A DNA stretch of 64,000 bases from Streptomyces sp. P9-A4 (GCF_036634195.1 NZ_JAZIFY010000001.1:806001-870000), one strand, 5' to 3'; counted from the stretch's first letter, positions 17,005 to 25,744 are shown. The notes: generated from the letters alone by a model not told the origin. Made by a program: numbers and translations.

Positions 17005-17017
17005 CGCGGCGCCCCGT

Positions 17018-17320
<303 letters not shown>

Positions 17321-17503
17321 TCTTCCACCTCACAGTCGTCTGCCGGGAGGAACCCCGGACAGCTGCGGACCCTACCGACCGTCAACACCTTGTTGAACTG
17401 CGGAGATGCGGTACGCGAGCAGACATTGCACGTTAGGGCGGAAGTTTTTCCGGCTCGTTAACTACGTCTTTGCGATCTCATGATCGTCGGACCGGGCGCG
17501 CGC

Positions 17504-17782
17504 TCAGGAGACGCCGGGCTCGCGGTGGTGGGCGGCGATGCCGAAGCGGCCCTGTTCGCCCGGAGCGGAGTCGAGCGTGCGCAGGCGGGAGACCGTACTG
17601 ACCACCTGCTCGTCGGCGGGCTTCTCGGCCGCCTCCAGTTCTGCCAGGTCAGCGGCGGAGACCAGGGCGACGAGGGGCTTGCCGTGCCGGGTGACGACGA
17701 CGCGCTCACCGCCGTACACGACGCGGTTGATGAGGTCGGCGAGCTCAGCCCGCGCTTGCGTCACCGGGATCTCGTAGGTCAT
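17504..17782 (-). CDS. Phd/YefM-family antitoxin, no toxin gene adjacent
   Basis: A 92-residue protein. Residues 1-55 ([42 protein letters not shown]) match the Phd/YefM DNA-binding antitoxin fold. The C-terminal part, which normally wraps the toxin, is present but diverged. ATG 17782 is used; an in-frame ATG at 17791 is an alternative and would be nearly leaderless. No RelE, Doc or PIN toxin follows, since the next gene in its direction is ureA. It is divergent from a ClpP-like gene across a palindrome. It may be an orphan regulator or pair with a distant toxin. Confidence 0.85.
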   Translation of the reverse strand: MTYEIPVTQARAELADLINRVVYGGERVVVTRHGKPLVALVSAADLAELEAAEKPADEQVVSTVSRLRTLDSAPGEQGRFGIAAHHREPGVS

Positions 17783-17800
17783 GCTCCCCATCTTACGGGC

Positions 17801-17815
17801 TGTACGTCCTGTACA
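17801..17815. promoter_or_regulatory. Inverted repeat operator between antitoxin and ClpP-like genes
   Basis: TGTAC-GTCCT-GTACA is a perfect 5+5 inverted repeat between the two divergent starts (17782 and 17841). Phd-type antitoxins repress their own promoters at such palindromes, so this is the likely binding site and could couple both genes. Confidence 0.55.
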
Positions 17816-17840
17816 TTTTTTACAGATGGAGGTGCCCGCC

Positions 17841-18464
17841 ATGGATGCTCGCCATGTCCTGCCCGAGTTCACGGAGCGGACCAGCTACGGAACCCGCACC
17901 CTCGACCCCTACTCCAAGCTCCTCGAATCCCGGATCGTCTTCCTCGGCACGCCGATCGACGAGGTCTCCGCCAACGACGTGATCGCCCAGCTCCTCTACC
18001 TCGACCACGCGGCGCCGGGCCAGGACCTCTCGCTCTACATCAACTCCCCCGGCGGCTCCGTCACCGCCATGACCGCGGTCTACGACACCCTCCGCTCGCT
18101 CCACTGCGACGTGGAGACCACCTGCCTCGGCCAGGCGGAGTCCACCGCCGCGGTCCTGCTGGCCGCGGGCACGCCGGGCAAGCGCGCGATGCTGCCCGGC
18201 GCCCGGATCACCCTCCGGCAGCCCGCCGTGGACGAGCCGCTCCAGGGGCAGCTCAGCGACCTCGACCTGCACGCCGGCGAACTCCTCCGCCTGCGCGCCC
18301 TGATGGCGGGAATGCTCACCGAGCACACGGGACGGACGCGGGAGCGGATCGACGCCGACCTCGACCGCCTCACCGTCCTGGACGCGCCGGCGGCCGTCGC
18401 GTACGGCCTGGTGGACCACGTGATCACCAGCCGGCGGGACGCCGTCGGCCCCACGGAGCGGTGA
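17841..18464 (+). CDS. ClpP-like protease paralogue with incomplete catalytic triad
   Basis: A 207-residue member of the ClpP family with the fold hallmarks [20 protein letters not shown] (63-82), [21 protein letters not shown] and the handle helix region. The nucleophile Ser101 is kept in GQAES. The catalytic His is Arg126 (ITLRQPA where ClpP has IHQP). The Asp of the ERDRF motif aligns with Leu177 in [14 protein letters not shown]. It is therefore probably inactive alone, and could be a structural (ClpR-like) ring subunit. ATG 17841 follows GGAGG with 8-nt spacing. It is divergent from a Phd-type antitoxin and followed 7 bp later by a small gene. Confidence 0.87.
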   Translation: MDARHVLPEFTERTSYGTRTLDPYSKLLESRIVFLGTPIDEVSANDVIAQLLYLDHAAPGQDLSLYINSPGGSVTAMTAVYDTLRSLHCDVETTCLGQAESTAAVLLAAGTPGKRAMLPGARITLRQPAVDEPLQGQLSDLDLHAGELLRLRALMAGMLTEHTGRTRERIDADLDRLTVLDAPAAVAYGLVDHVITSRRDAVGPTER

Positions 18465-18471
18465 GCCCGCC

Positions 18472-18777
18472 GTGGTCCCCGAGCTGCCGCCGCTGCCCGC
18501 CCTGACGCGGGCCGAGGGCGAGTTCGTCGACGCGTACCTCGAAGTCGTCGACCTCCTGGGGAGGATCAACCCCTCCAGGGGCACCCACACCTACGGGGCG
18601 CTGCGCGCGGCCCAGGCCCTGGTGAAGCGGGCCGAGGCGCTGCGCGAGGCCGTGACCCTGATGCACGCGCGGGGCGAGAGCGAGGTGCACGCGGACACCT
18701 TGGCGCGCGCCCTGCGGGTGCTGGACGGGGAGCGCAGGACAGGTCGCGTCACCGTCCCGGAAGCACGCGCGAGTTGA
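18472..18777 (+). CDS. Small helical protein of unknown function
   Basis: A 101-residue, mostly helical, charged protein starting at GTG 18472, 7 bp after the ClpP-like stop, so almost certainly in the same operon. It contains ALTRAEGEFVDAYLEVVDLLGRINPSRGTHTYGALRAAQALV and no membrane segment or known motif. Its place behind a probably inactive ClpP suggests an accessory or substrate-related role, but I do not recognise a family. Confidence 0.6.
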   Translation: MVPELPPLPALTRAEGEFVDAYLEVVDLLGRINPSRGTHTYGALRAAQALVKRAEALREAVTLMHARGESEVHADTLARALRVLDGERRTGRVTVPEARAS

Positions 18778-19099
18778 CATTCCGGCGCGTCGTGTCCAGG
18801 TCCGGACGGCCGACACGAACCGCAGATCCGATCCCCCGTTCGGCGTAGTCGACGAGTCGACATATATGCCGGGTGAGTTGCACAACAGGTGTACACATCT
18901 GGCCGAATCGGGCGTTCCGTCGCTGGTGCGGGGCTCGTCGGCCAAACCTCCGACGATCACGAAAGCATCCTGTCCACCTGAATGGATCAGTCGTGAGGAG
19001 CCTCACATATCGCCGTTTCAGCTCGGATTTCGCCCTGTCCGTGGGTCAAGATCCCTGTCGACGACAAGCCCCCGCCACCACGGCGGGGCGGTCCGGGCG
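18778..19099. other. Non-coding stretch upstream of the riboswitch
   Basis: About 320 bp with lower coding potential and relatively AT-rich patches (GACATATATGCCGG, CACATATCGCC). It should contain the promoter of the NlpC/P60 transcript. The hairpin-forming CCCCCGCCACCACGGCGGGG sits at 19067-19087. I see no convincing ORF. Confidence 0.5.
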
Positions 19100-19294
19100 G
19101 ACGCCGAGTCCTGCCGCTGTCCCGGATGTCTGGTCGACAGGAGTGGATCGGCAGGAGTGGAGGACCCGATTTAGACGGGACGTACGCGCTGTTTCGGCAG
19201 CGAGGCCGTCCCTTGGGGTGAAGCCGCAGCCGCGGCCGGGCATCTTCGCCAGCCCGAACCCGACAGGTCATCCTTCGCAGGCGGCTGACGAAGG
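19100..19294 (+). ncRNA. c-di-AMP riboswitch (ydaO/yuaA type)
   Basis: The leader shows the conserved ydaO blocks in order: GCCGAGTCCTGCCG (near 19103), GGAGTGGATCGGCAGGAGTGG (near 19140), GGGGTGAAGCCGC (near 19216), then CCCGAACCCGACAGGTCATCC and GCAGGCGGCTGACGAAGG, ending at the ribosome binding site at about 19294. In Streptomyces this class precedes cell-wall hydrolase genes and lowers expression when c-di-AMP is high. The following gene is such a hydrolase. The structure was recognised by eye, not by a covariance model. Confidence 0.87.
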
Positions 19295-19301
19295 GTTGCG
19301 C

Positions 19302-19778
19302 ATGACCGCGCAGATGCACGTCCCGTCCCTGCTGTCCCGGGCCGGAGCCGTCTCGGCTCTCACCCTCGCCGCCGTCGGCGGCACGCTGTTCGCACCGGGT
19401 GCGGCAGCGGAGGCCCAGGCAGCGACGAACTACGCGAACAAGGCACTGAGCGTCGCCGCGTCCAAGAAGGGAGCCCCGTACCGGTACGGGAGCACCGGGC
19501 CCACGAGGTTCGACTGCTCCGGTCTGACGCTCTACGCGTACAAGAAGGCGGGCAAGTCGCTGCCCCGCACCGCGCAGCAGCAGTACAACAGGACCCGGCA
19601 CATCTCCGCCGGCAGCAGACAGAAGGGGGACCTGGTCTTCTTCCACTCCGGCGGAAGGGTGTACCACGTGGGCATCTACGCGGGCAGCGGCAAGATCTGG
19701 CACTCGCCCAAGACGGGCTCCTGGGTGAAGCTCGACAGGATCTGGTCGTCGAAGGTCTACTACGGCCGCGTCCGCTGA
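19302..19778 (+). CDS. Secreted NlpC/P60 peptidoglycan hydrolase
   Basis: A 158-residue secreted cysteine peptidase that cuts peptidoglycan stem peptides. The Sec signal peptide (residues 1-40) ends near AAAEAQAA. The NlpC/P60 core has the nucleophile Cys in RFDCSGLTLYAYKKAG, then GDLVFFHSG, and the catalytic His in VYHVGIYAGSGKIWHSPKTG. It has no LysM or SH3 domain, so it is the minimal form. ATG 19302 follows GAAGGG at the riboswitch end with 6-nt spacing. Expression should fall when c-di-AMP is high. Confidence 0.93.
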   Translation: MTAQMHVPSLLSRAGAVSALTLAAVGGTLFAPGAAAEAQAATNYANKALSVAASKKGAPYRYGSTGPTRFDCSGLTLYAYKKAGKSLPRTAQQQYNRTRHISAGSRQKGDLVFFHSGGRVYHVGIYAGSGKIWHSPKTGSWVKLDRIWSSKVYYGRVR

Positions 19779-19806
19779 TCCGGCGACGGTAGCGGTACGA
19801 CCCCGA

Positions 19807-19832
19807 GGGGTGCGGCGGCGCCACCGCACCCC
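19807..19832 (+). terminator. Hairpin terminator after the NlpC/P60 gene
   Basis: GGGGTGCGG near 19807 pairs with CCGCACCCC ending near 19832 across a short loop. It lies about 30 bp after the stop codon at 19778. Confidence 0.65.
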
Positions 19833-19841
19833 TGCACGGGC

Positions 19842-19902
19842 CGTACGGTCAGGGCGCCGGGCGTACGGTCAGGGCCCCGGGCGCGTACGGTCAGGGCCCG
19901 CC
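19842..19902. repeat. Three tandem units of about 20 bp
   Basis: CGTACGGTCAGGGC occurs three times in a row (near 19842, 19862 and 19883), each followed by a variable GC-rich tail. The array lies between a terminator and the MITE and codes for nothing convincing. Confidence 0.75.
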
Positions 19903-19913
19903 CGACACGGCCC

Positions 19914-20090
19914 TAGGGCCTGTCGTCACACTCCCGTCGTCGCCCGAAGGGCGGCCCTGCGGCGTCTGGTGCGTGCTCTCGGCGTGCCGGGCGGAAGCCC
20001 TCGTACTGGACGTACTCGGGCTTTCGCCCGGTGCGGCGAGAGCGCGTGCCAGGCGTCGTGGGGCAGGCGGGAGTGTGACGACAGGCCCTA
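19914..20090. mobile_element. 173-bp MITE-like element, full copy 1
   Basis: Positions 19916-20088 start GGGCCTGTCGTCACACTCCC and end with its exact inverse, giving perfect terminal repeats of more than 20 bp. They are flanked on both sides by TA within CTAG. The interior is itself a long imperfect palindrome centred near GTACTGGACGTAC, so the whole element can fold into one hairpin. No transposase is encoded. Compared with copy 2 (35494-35670, opposite orientation) I count about three differences. The right end supplies the TAG stop of the minus-strand ATP-binding gene. TA duplication at CTAG is characteristic of IS630/Tc1-type transposition. Confidence 0.88.
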
Positions 20091-20525
20091 GCGGCTCGCC
20101 AGTGGGGCCGGGGTCCAGGGGAGGGTGATCCACACCGTCTTCCCGCCCTCCTCGGTCGGGGTGAAGGAGAGACGGCCGCCCGCCTCCGCCGCCAGGGAGC
20201 GGATGATGACCATGCCCCGGCCGTTGTCCTGCTGGACCGCGGCCGGAAGGCGGCGCGGCAGTCTCGGATGGCTGTCCGTCACACCGATGAGGAGCCGTTC
20301 CTCGCGCTCCAGGCGGACGTCCACCGTGAACGTGGGCGACTGGCCGAGGGTGTGCAGCACGGCGTTGGTGGCCAGTTCGGAGACGATGATCCGGATCGCG
20401 TCCGCCGTCTCGGCCGCGTCGTCGAGGCCCCACCCGCCGAGCACCTCCGCGACGAACCGCCGGGCCGTGGGGACCGAGGCGGGCTCGCTCGGCAGAGTGA
20501 CGGATGCTTCCTGCTGATCTGCCAT
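20088..20525 (-). CDS. Anti-sigma-factor-like ATP-binding protein (HATPase_c_2)
   Basis: A 145-residue single-domain GHKL ATPase of the RsbW/SpoIIAB-like type very common in Streptomyces. The N box is IIVSELATNAVLHTLG (about residues 46-61), the G1 box is DSHPRLP, and the G2 box is NGRGMVIIRSL (about residues 101-111). Such proteins bind sigma factors or phosphorylate anti-anti-sigma partners; the partner here is unknown. The TAG stop at 20088-20090 is part of the CTAG into which the MITE inserted, so the protein is intact. Confidence 0.85.
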   Translation of the reverse strand: MADQQEASVTLPSEPASVPTARRFVAEVLGGWGLDDAAETADAIRIIVSELATNAVLHTLGQSPTFTVDVRLEREERLLIGVTDSHPRLPRRLPAAVQQDNGRGMVIIRSLAAEAGGRLSFTPTEEGGKTVWITLPWTPAPLASR

Positions 20526-20689
20526 GGCGACGCTGTCCCTTTCCCGCCGGGGTCGCTGCCCCGGATTGCGCTTGGGGCGTCAGAGTGGCACCGATCGGAC
20601 CGCGCCGGGCGGCGTTCCACCAAGATATGTCCCCATCTGTCGCCCGATGCGGTGAACTCTGCGGCCCGGGAGCCCTCTTGGGCCGCCCT

Positions 20690-21877
20690 TCACCCCTGCC
20701 TGGCGGCCGGCGCCGTCCGCAGGATCGTCGCCACCGCGCGCTCGATCTGCACGTCCGTCAGATCGGCCCGCGCGGTGAGCCGCAGCCGCGAGATGCCGTC
20801 GGGCACCGACGGCGGCCGGAAGCAGCCGACCGCCAGACCCTGTGCGCGGCAGTCCGCCGCCCAGCGCAGCGCCGCCTCCGGGGAGGGTGCCCGCACCGAG
20901 ACGACGGCCGCGTCGGGCCGGGCCGCCGTGAGGCCGGCCTCGGTGAGCAGCCCGTACACGGTGGTGGCGACGGTACGGGCCCGTTCGGCGAGGCCCGGTT
21001 CGGCGACCAGCAGCCGCAGGCTCGCGAGCGCGCCGCCCGCGGCGGCGGGGGCGAGCCCGGTGTCGAAGATGAAGGTGCGGGCCGCGTTCACCAGGTGCTC
21101 GATCACCCGGGCCGGCCCGAGGACGGCGCCGCCCTGGCTGCCGAGGGACTTGGAGAGGGTCAGCGTGGCCACCACGTCCTCGTCGCCCGCGAGCCCCGCT
21201 TCGTGGAGGGCACCCCGGCCCCCGTCGCCGAGGACGCCGAGGCCGTGGGCGTCGTCCACGACGAGTCCCGCGCCGTGCGCGCGGCAGGCCCCGGCCAGCC
21301 TCGGCAGCGGGGCCTTGTCGCCGTCGACGGAGAAGACGGAGTCGCTGACGACCAGGGCCCGCCGCCCCGGGTGCGCGTCGAGCGTCTTGGCGACGGCCTC
21401 GGGGTCGGTGTGCGGGACGACGGCCGTTTCCGCGCGCGCGAGGCGGCAGCCGTCGACGATCGAGGCGTGGTTGGACGCGTCGGAGACGATCAGGGAGTCC
21501 CGGCCGCCGAGCGCGGTCAGCGCGGCCAGGTTGGCGGTGTAGCCGGAGGAGAAGACGAGGGCGGACTCGAAGCCGCAGAACTCGGCGAGTTCGCGTTCGA
21601 GCCGGCTGTGCAGCCGGGTGGTGCCGGTGACGAGCCGGGAGCCCGTCGAGCCCGCGCCCCAGCGCACGGCCGCCTCGGCCGCGGCCCCGGTGACCTCCGG
21701 GCGGCGGGTCAGCCCGAGGTAGTCGTTGCTCGCCAGGTCGAGCAGCTCCGACTCGGCACTCCGGGGCCGCAGCGTACGGACCAGACCGGCGTCGGCCCGG
21801 CGGCGCGCCTCGGCGTCGGTCCAGTCGAACGCGGTACGGCGCGGGCCCGCGGCCCGTGCCTCCTCGGCCTGAGACAT
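20690..21877 (-). CDS. bioF: 8-amino-7-oxononanoate synthase
   Basis: PLP enzyme joining pimeloyl thioester and alanine in the first step of biotin ring assembly. The 395-residue protein has SNDYLGL (about residue 51), [47 protein letters not shown] and the PLP-binding Lys in [14 protein letters not shown] (about residue 237). ATG 21877 is used. It is divergent from bioB across 143 bp, so a shared biotin-responsive control region is likely. I found no clear BioQ-type TGAAC/GTTCA palindrome there. Confidence 0.95.
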   Translation of the reverse strand: MSQAEEARAAGPRRTAFDWTDAEARRRADAGLVRTLRPRSAESELLDLASNDYLGLTRRPEVTGAAAEAAVRWGAGSTGSRLVTGTTRLHSRLERELAEFCGFESALVFSSGYTANLAALTALGGRDSLIVSDASNHASIVDGCRLARAETAVVPHTDPEAVAKTLDAHPGRRALVVSDSVFSVDGDKAPLPRLAGACRAHGAGLVVDDAHGLGVLGDGGRGALHEAGLAGDEDVVATLTLSKSLGSQGGAVLGPARVIEHLVNAARTFIFDTGLAPAAAGGALASLRLLVAEPGLAERARTVATTVYGLLTEAGLTAARPDAAVVSVRAPSPEAALRWAADCRAQGLAVGCFRPPSVPDGISRLRLTARADLTDVQIERAVATILRTAPAARQG

Positions 21878-22020
21878 ACGGCGATCCTTTTGTAGGCAGC
21901 GCACAGACCCTAGCCGGAGCATGCCGAGGTCGGGATGTGGTCATCCACACACCCCGATCGGAGTCGTTTGTTCGGATCCTCCTTGGCCGAGGGGCGGGCG
22001 GTAGGCCAGGATCAGCGGTT

Positions 22021-23307
22021 ATGGACCTGCTGAACACGCTGGTGGAGAAGGGGCTGCGGCGCGAGCTGCCGACCCGTGAAGAAGCGCTCGCCGTCCTGGC
22101 GACCTCCGACGACGAACTGCTCGATGTGGTGGCGGCGGCCGGCAAGGTGCGCCGCCAGTGGTTCGGGCGGCGGGTGAAGCTCAACTACCTGGTGAACCTG
22201 AAGTCGGGGCTGTGCCCCGAGGACTGCTCGTACTGCTCGCAGCGGCTCGGCTCGAAGGCCGAGATCCTCAAGTACACCTGGCTCAAGCCGGACGAGGCGT
22301 CCCAGGCGGCGGCGGCCGGTGTCGCGGGCGGCGCCAAGCGGGTCTGCCTGGTGGCGAGCGGCCGTGGTCCGACGGACCGGGACGTCGAGCGGGTCGGCAG
22401 GACCATCGAGGCCATCAAGGAGCAGAACGAGGGCATCGAGGTCTGCGCCTGCCTCGGGCTGCTCTCGGACGGCCAGGCGGAGCGGCTGCGGGACGCCGGC
22501 GCCGACGCGTACAACCACAACCTGAACACCTCCGAGGCGACGTACGAGGGGATCACCAAGACCCACACGTACGCGGACCGGGTGGACACCGTGCAGAAGG
22601 CGCACGCCGCCGGTCTGTCGGCCTGCTCGGGTCTGATCGCGGGCATGGGCGAGTCCGACGAGGACCTCGTCGACGTCGTGTACGCGCTGCGCGCGCTCGA
22701 CTCGGACTCGGTGCCGGTCAACTTCCTCATCCCCTTCGAGGGGACGCCGCTCGCCAAGGAGTGGAACCTCACCCCGCAGCGCTGTCTGCGGATCCTCGCG
22801 ATGGTGCGGTTCGTCTGCCCCGACGTCGAGGTCCGGATCGCCGGTGGCCGTGAGGTGCATCTGCGCTCGATGCAGCCGCTGGCCCTGAACATCGCCAACT
22901 CGATCTTCCTCGGCGACTACCTGACCAGCGAGGGCCAGGCCGGCCAGGCCGACCTGGACATGATCGCGGACGCGGGCTTCGAGGTGGAGGGCGCGGGTAC
23001 CACCACGCTGCCCCAGCACCGCGCGGACGCGCTCGCGGCGGCGGGCGCGACGGGCGGCTGCGGCTCGAAGGCCTCGGCGGGCTGCGGCTCGGAGGCCTCC
23101 GCGGACGGCGCGGGCTGCGGCTCGCACGCGGAGGCGGGCGGCGGCTGCGGCCCCTGCGGCGGCCACGCGGCGCCGGAGGCGGCCGAGGCGTCCGAGGCTC
23201 CGCCGGTGTCTGCGGCTCCGGCGGCTCCCGCGGCCAACGAGCCCCGGCCGGACCTGGTCGCCGTGCGCCGCCGCGGCGCCGGTACGGACCTCGCCCCGAA
23301 CGCGTAA
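22021..23307 (+). CDS. bioB: Biotin synthase with Cys-rich C-terminal tail
   Basis: Radical SAM enzyme inserting sulphur into dethiobiotin. The first ~340 of 428 residues are canonical: the radical SAM cluster CPEDCSYC (Cys65, 69, 72), [50 protein letters not shown], and [30 protein letters not shown] with the Arg ligand of the second cluster. A tail of about 85 residues follows. Its first part repeats GCGSKAS/GCGSEAS/GCGSHAE and ends CGPCGGH, giving five Cys; the rest is Ala/Pro-rich. BioB is usually near 340 residues. It heads bioB-bioA-bioD. Confidence 0.94.
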   Translation: MDLLNTLVEKGLRRELPTREEALAVLATSDDELLDVVAAAGKVRRQWFGRRVKLNYLVNLKSGLCPEDCSYCSQRLGSKAEILKYTWLKPDEASQAAAAGVAGGAKRVCLVASGRGPTDRDVERVGRTIEAIKEQNEGIEVCACLGLLSDGQAERLRDAGADAYNHNLNTSEATYEGITKTHTYADRVDTVQKAHAAGLSACSGLIAGMGESDEDLVDVVYALRALDSDSVPVNFLIPFEGTPLAKEWNLTPQRCLRILAMVRFVCPDVEVRIAGGREVHLRSMQPLALNIANSIFLGDYLTSEGQAGQADLDMIADAGFEVEGAGTTTLPQHRADALAAAGATGGCGSKASAGCGSEASADGAGCGSHAEAGGGCGPCGGHAAPEAAEASEAPPVSAAPAAPAANEPRPDLVAVRRRGAGTDLAPNA

Positions 23308-23311
23308 CGCC

Positions 23312-24592
23312 GTGCGCAACGAAGAACTCCTCACCCTGGACCGGGCGCACGTCTGGCATCCGTACGGCCCCATGCCCGGCCGCACGGACCCGCTGGTCGT
23401 CGCGTCCGCGTCCGGCGTACGCCTCCGGCTCGCCGAACCCGCCGAGGGACAGGCCGAGTTGATCGACGGCATGTCCTCCTGGTGGTCGGCGGTCCACGGC
23501 TACAACCACCCGGTGCTCAACGACGCGGTGCGCGGCCAGCTGGACCGGATGAGCCATGTCATGTTCGGCGGGCTCACCCACGAACCCGCCGTCCGGCTCG
23601 CCGCCCGGCTCGTCGAGATCACCCCCGAGCCGCTGCGGCACGTCTTCCTCAGCGACTCGGGCTCCGTCTCGGTCGAGGTCGCCGTCAAGATGTGCCTCCA
23701 GTACTGGCGTTCGCTCGGGCGCCCCGAGAAGCGGCGGCTGCTCACCTGGCGCGGCGGCTACCACGGCGACACCTGGCAGCCGATGTCCGTGTGCGACCCG
23801 GAGGGCGGGATGCACGAGCTGTGGTCGGGGGTGCTCCAGCGGCAGGTGTTCGTGGACGCCCCGCCGGCCGCGTACGAGGAGTCGTACGCCGAGCTACTGC
23901 GGACCGAGATCGGGAAGCACGCGCACGAACTGGCCGCGGTGATCGTGGAGCCGGTGGTGCAGGGCGCGGGCGGGATGCGTTTCCACGATCCGGAGTACCT
24001 GCGGGTGCTGCGCGAGGCCTGCGACGAGCACGACGTGCTGCTCGTCCTCGACGAGATCGCCACCGGGTTCGGCCGTACGGGCAAGCTGTTCGCCGCCGAC
24101 CAGGTGGGGATCTCCCCCGATGTGATGTGTCTGGGCAAGGCGCTGACCGGCGGTTATCTCTCGATGGCGGCGACGCTCTGCACGAGCCGGGTCGCCGACG
24201 GGATCTCGCGGGGCGAGGTGCCGGTGCTCGCGCACGGCCCGACGTTCATGGGGAACCCGCTGGCGTCCGCCGTGGCCTGCGCCTCGATCGACCTGCTGCT
24301 CTCCCAGGACTGGGAGGCCGAGGTCAAGCGGATCGAGACCGGGCTGCGGGAGGGTCTGGCCCCGGCCGCCGGACTCCCCGGGGTCCGGGAGGTACGGGTG
24401 CTCGGCGCGATCGGCGTCGTCCAGCTGGACCACGAGGTCGACATGGCCGCGGCGACGCGCGCGGCGGTCCGGGAGGGCGTGTGGCTGCGCCCGTTCCGCG
24501 ACCTGATCTACACGATGCCGCCGTATGTGACGGGCGACGAGGACCTGGCCCTGATCTGCGCCGCGGTGCGCGCGGCTGCCTCGGCGGGCTGA
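23312..24592 (+). CDS. bioA: Adenosylmethionine-8-amino-7-oxononanoate aminotransferase
   Basis: Transfers the amino group of S-adenosylmethionine to KAPA, giving DAPA. The 426-residue class III aminotransferase has [10 protein letters not shown] at the N-terminus, [63 protein letters not shown], and the PLP Lys in [16 protein letters not shown] (about residue 277). The start is GTG 23312, only 4 bp after bioB. Length and motifs are normal. Confidence 0.96.
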   Translation: MRNEELLTLDRAHVWHPYGPMPGRTDPLVVASASGVRLRLAEPAEGQAELIDGMSSWWSAVHGYNHPVLNDAVRGQLDRMSHVMFGGLTHEPAVRLAARLVEITPEPLRHVFLSDSGSVSVEVAVKMCLQYWRSLGRPEKRRLLTWRGGYHGDTWQPMSVCDPEGGMHELWSGVLQRQVFVDAPPAAYEESYAELLRTEIGKHAHELAAVIVEPVVQGAGGMRFHDPEYLRVLREACDEHDVLLVLDEIATGFGRTGKLFAADQVGISPDVMCLGKALTGGYLSMAATLCTSRVADGISRGEVPVLAHGPTFMGNPLASAVACASIDLLLSQDWEAEVKRIETGLREGLAPAAGLPGVREVRVLGAIGVVQLDHEVDMAAATRAAVREGVWLRPFRDLIYTMPPYVTGDEDLALICAAVRAAASAG

Positions 24593-24612
24593 ACGGAAGG
24601 ACTGGGACAGCA

Positions 24613-25332
24613 GTGGGAATCGTCGTCGTCAGCGGTACGGGCACGGAGATCGGCAAGACGGTGGTGACGGCGGCGGTGGCCGCCGTGGCCACCGCCGCAG
24701 GCCGGTCGGTCGCCGTCCTCAAGCCCGCGCAGACCGGGGTCGGGCCGGACGAGGCCGGTGACGCGGCCGAGGTCGTCCGGCTCTCGGGCGCCGTGGGCCA
24801 CGCCGAGCTGGGCCGCTTCCCGGAGCCGCTGGCCCCCGGTACGGCGGCCCGGCGGGCCGGGCTCGCTCCGGTGGGCCCCCGGGAGGTCGCCGAGGCGGCC
24901 CGGAAGCTGGCCGCCGAACACGACCTGGTGCTCGTGGAGGGGGCGGGCGGGCTGCTCGTCCGCTTCGACGAGGAGGGCGGCACGCTCGCGGACGCGGCGG
25001 CGCTGCTCGGCGCACCGGTCCTGGTGGTCGTCCCGGCCGGGCTGGGGACGCTCAACTCGACGGCCCTGACTGCTGAGGCGCTGAGGGCGCGCGGGATCGA
25101 GCAGCTGGGCGTGGTCGTCGGCAGCTGGCCGGACGCGCCGGACCTGGCCGCGCGCTGCAATCTGGCGGACCTGCCCGAGGCGGCGGGCGCTCCGCTGCTC
25201 GGGGCCGTACCGGAGGGGTCGGGCGCGCTCGACCCGACCGGGTTCCGGGCGGCGGCGGGCGGCTGGCTGGCGCCCGCGCTCGGGGGCGACTGGGACGCGG
25301 AGGCGTTCCGGGAGCGGTTCGCCGCCGAGTGA
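24613..25332 (+). CDS. bioD: Dethiobiotin synthetase
   Basis: ATP-dependent carboxylation of DAPA to dethiobiotin. The 239-residue protein has the P-loop GTGTEIGKTVVTAAVA (residues 8-23), the substrate-binding LKPAQTG, and EGAGGLLVRFDEEGGTLADAA. A GTG start at 24613 is used, 20 bp after bioA; a GGAAGGA lies somewhat far upstream. It completes the plus-strand biotin operon. Between them the four bio genes cover all steps from pimeloyl thioester to biotin. Confidence 0.95.
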   Translation: MGIVVVSGTGTEIGKTVVTAAVAAVATAAGRSVAVLKPAQTGVGPDEAGDAAEVVRLSGAVGHAELGRFPEPLAPGTAARRAGLAPVGPREVAEAARKLAAEHDLVLVEGAGGLLVRFDEEGGTLADAAALLGAPVLVVVPAGLGTLNSTALTAEALRARGIEQLGVVVGSWPDAPDLAARCNLADLPEAAGAPLLGAVPEGSGALDPTGFRAAAGGWLAPALGGDWDAEAFRERFAAE

Positions 25333-25344
25333 CCCGGGCTGCCT

Positions 25345-25360
25345 GGGGCCTGTCGTCGAA
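25345..25360. repeat. Solo terminal sequence of the MITE family
   Basis: GGGGCCTGTCGTCGAA just after the bioD stop matches the outer end of the element, including the GTCGTCGAA variant seen in the copy at 127. No matching right end is visible, so it is a relic or a chance match. Confidence 0.4.
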
Positions 25361-25399
25361 ATGAGCCCCGGCCGGAGGGTGACTCCGTAGGCTGGGGCC

Positions 25400-25744
25400 A
25401 TGCGCGCTCACGTTCAGGAGATCGTCTTCGACTGTGCGGGTCCCCCGGCGCTCGTCCGCTTCTGGGCCGGGCTCCTCGGCGGTTCCCCGGTGGACCGTGG
25501 TGACGACTGGTCGTACGTGGACCCGCCGGGGTTCGTACGTCTCGCCTTCCAGCGGGTGCCGGAGGGCAAGGCGGTGAAGAACCGCGTCCATCTCGACCTG
25601 GAGGTGGAGGACCCGGACGTGGCGGCCGAGGAGGCGCTGCGGTCGGGCGCCGTCCGGGTCGGGGACCCGGTGACCGACGAGCAGGGCACCTTCCAGGTCA
25701 TGCGGGACCCGGAGGGAAACGAGTTCTGCTTCGTGACGGGCTGA
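25400..25744 (+). CDS. VOC (glyoxalase-like) superfamily protein
   Basis: A 114-residue single-domain protein of the glyoxalase/bleomycin-resistance fold. It begins VQEIVFDCAGPPALVRFWAGLLGG, then has RVHLDLEVEDPDVAAEEALRSGA, and ends VMRDPEGNEFCFV, the usual C-terminal metal-ligand strand. The N-terminal ligand is not obvious, so catalysis is uncertain. It lies 10 bp before the methyltransferase, so the two probably form a transcription unit. Confidence 0.85.
   Translation: MRAHVQEIVFDCAGPPALVRFWAGLLGGSPVDRGDDWSYVDPPGFVRLAFQRVPEGKAVKNRVHLDLEVEDPDVAAEEALRSGAVRVGDPVTDEQGTFQVMRDPEGNEFCFVTG

Noticed and set aside
19891..20433. Open frames through the MITE (FARCGESACQASW-like peptides), here and at 35493-36608
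   Set aside because: They exist because the element lacks stops in some frames; no start signals or domains. They are best read as element DNA, not proteins.
21878..22020. Expected biotin-repressor operator between bioF and bioB
   Set aside because: I looked for TGAAC-N-GTTCA-type palindromes and found none clear. Control may use a different site, so none is annotated.
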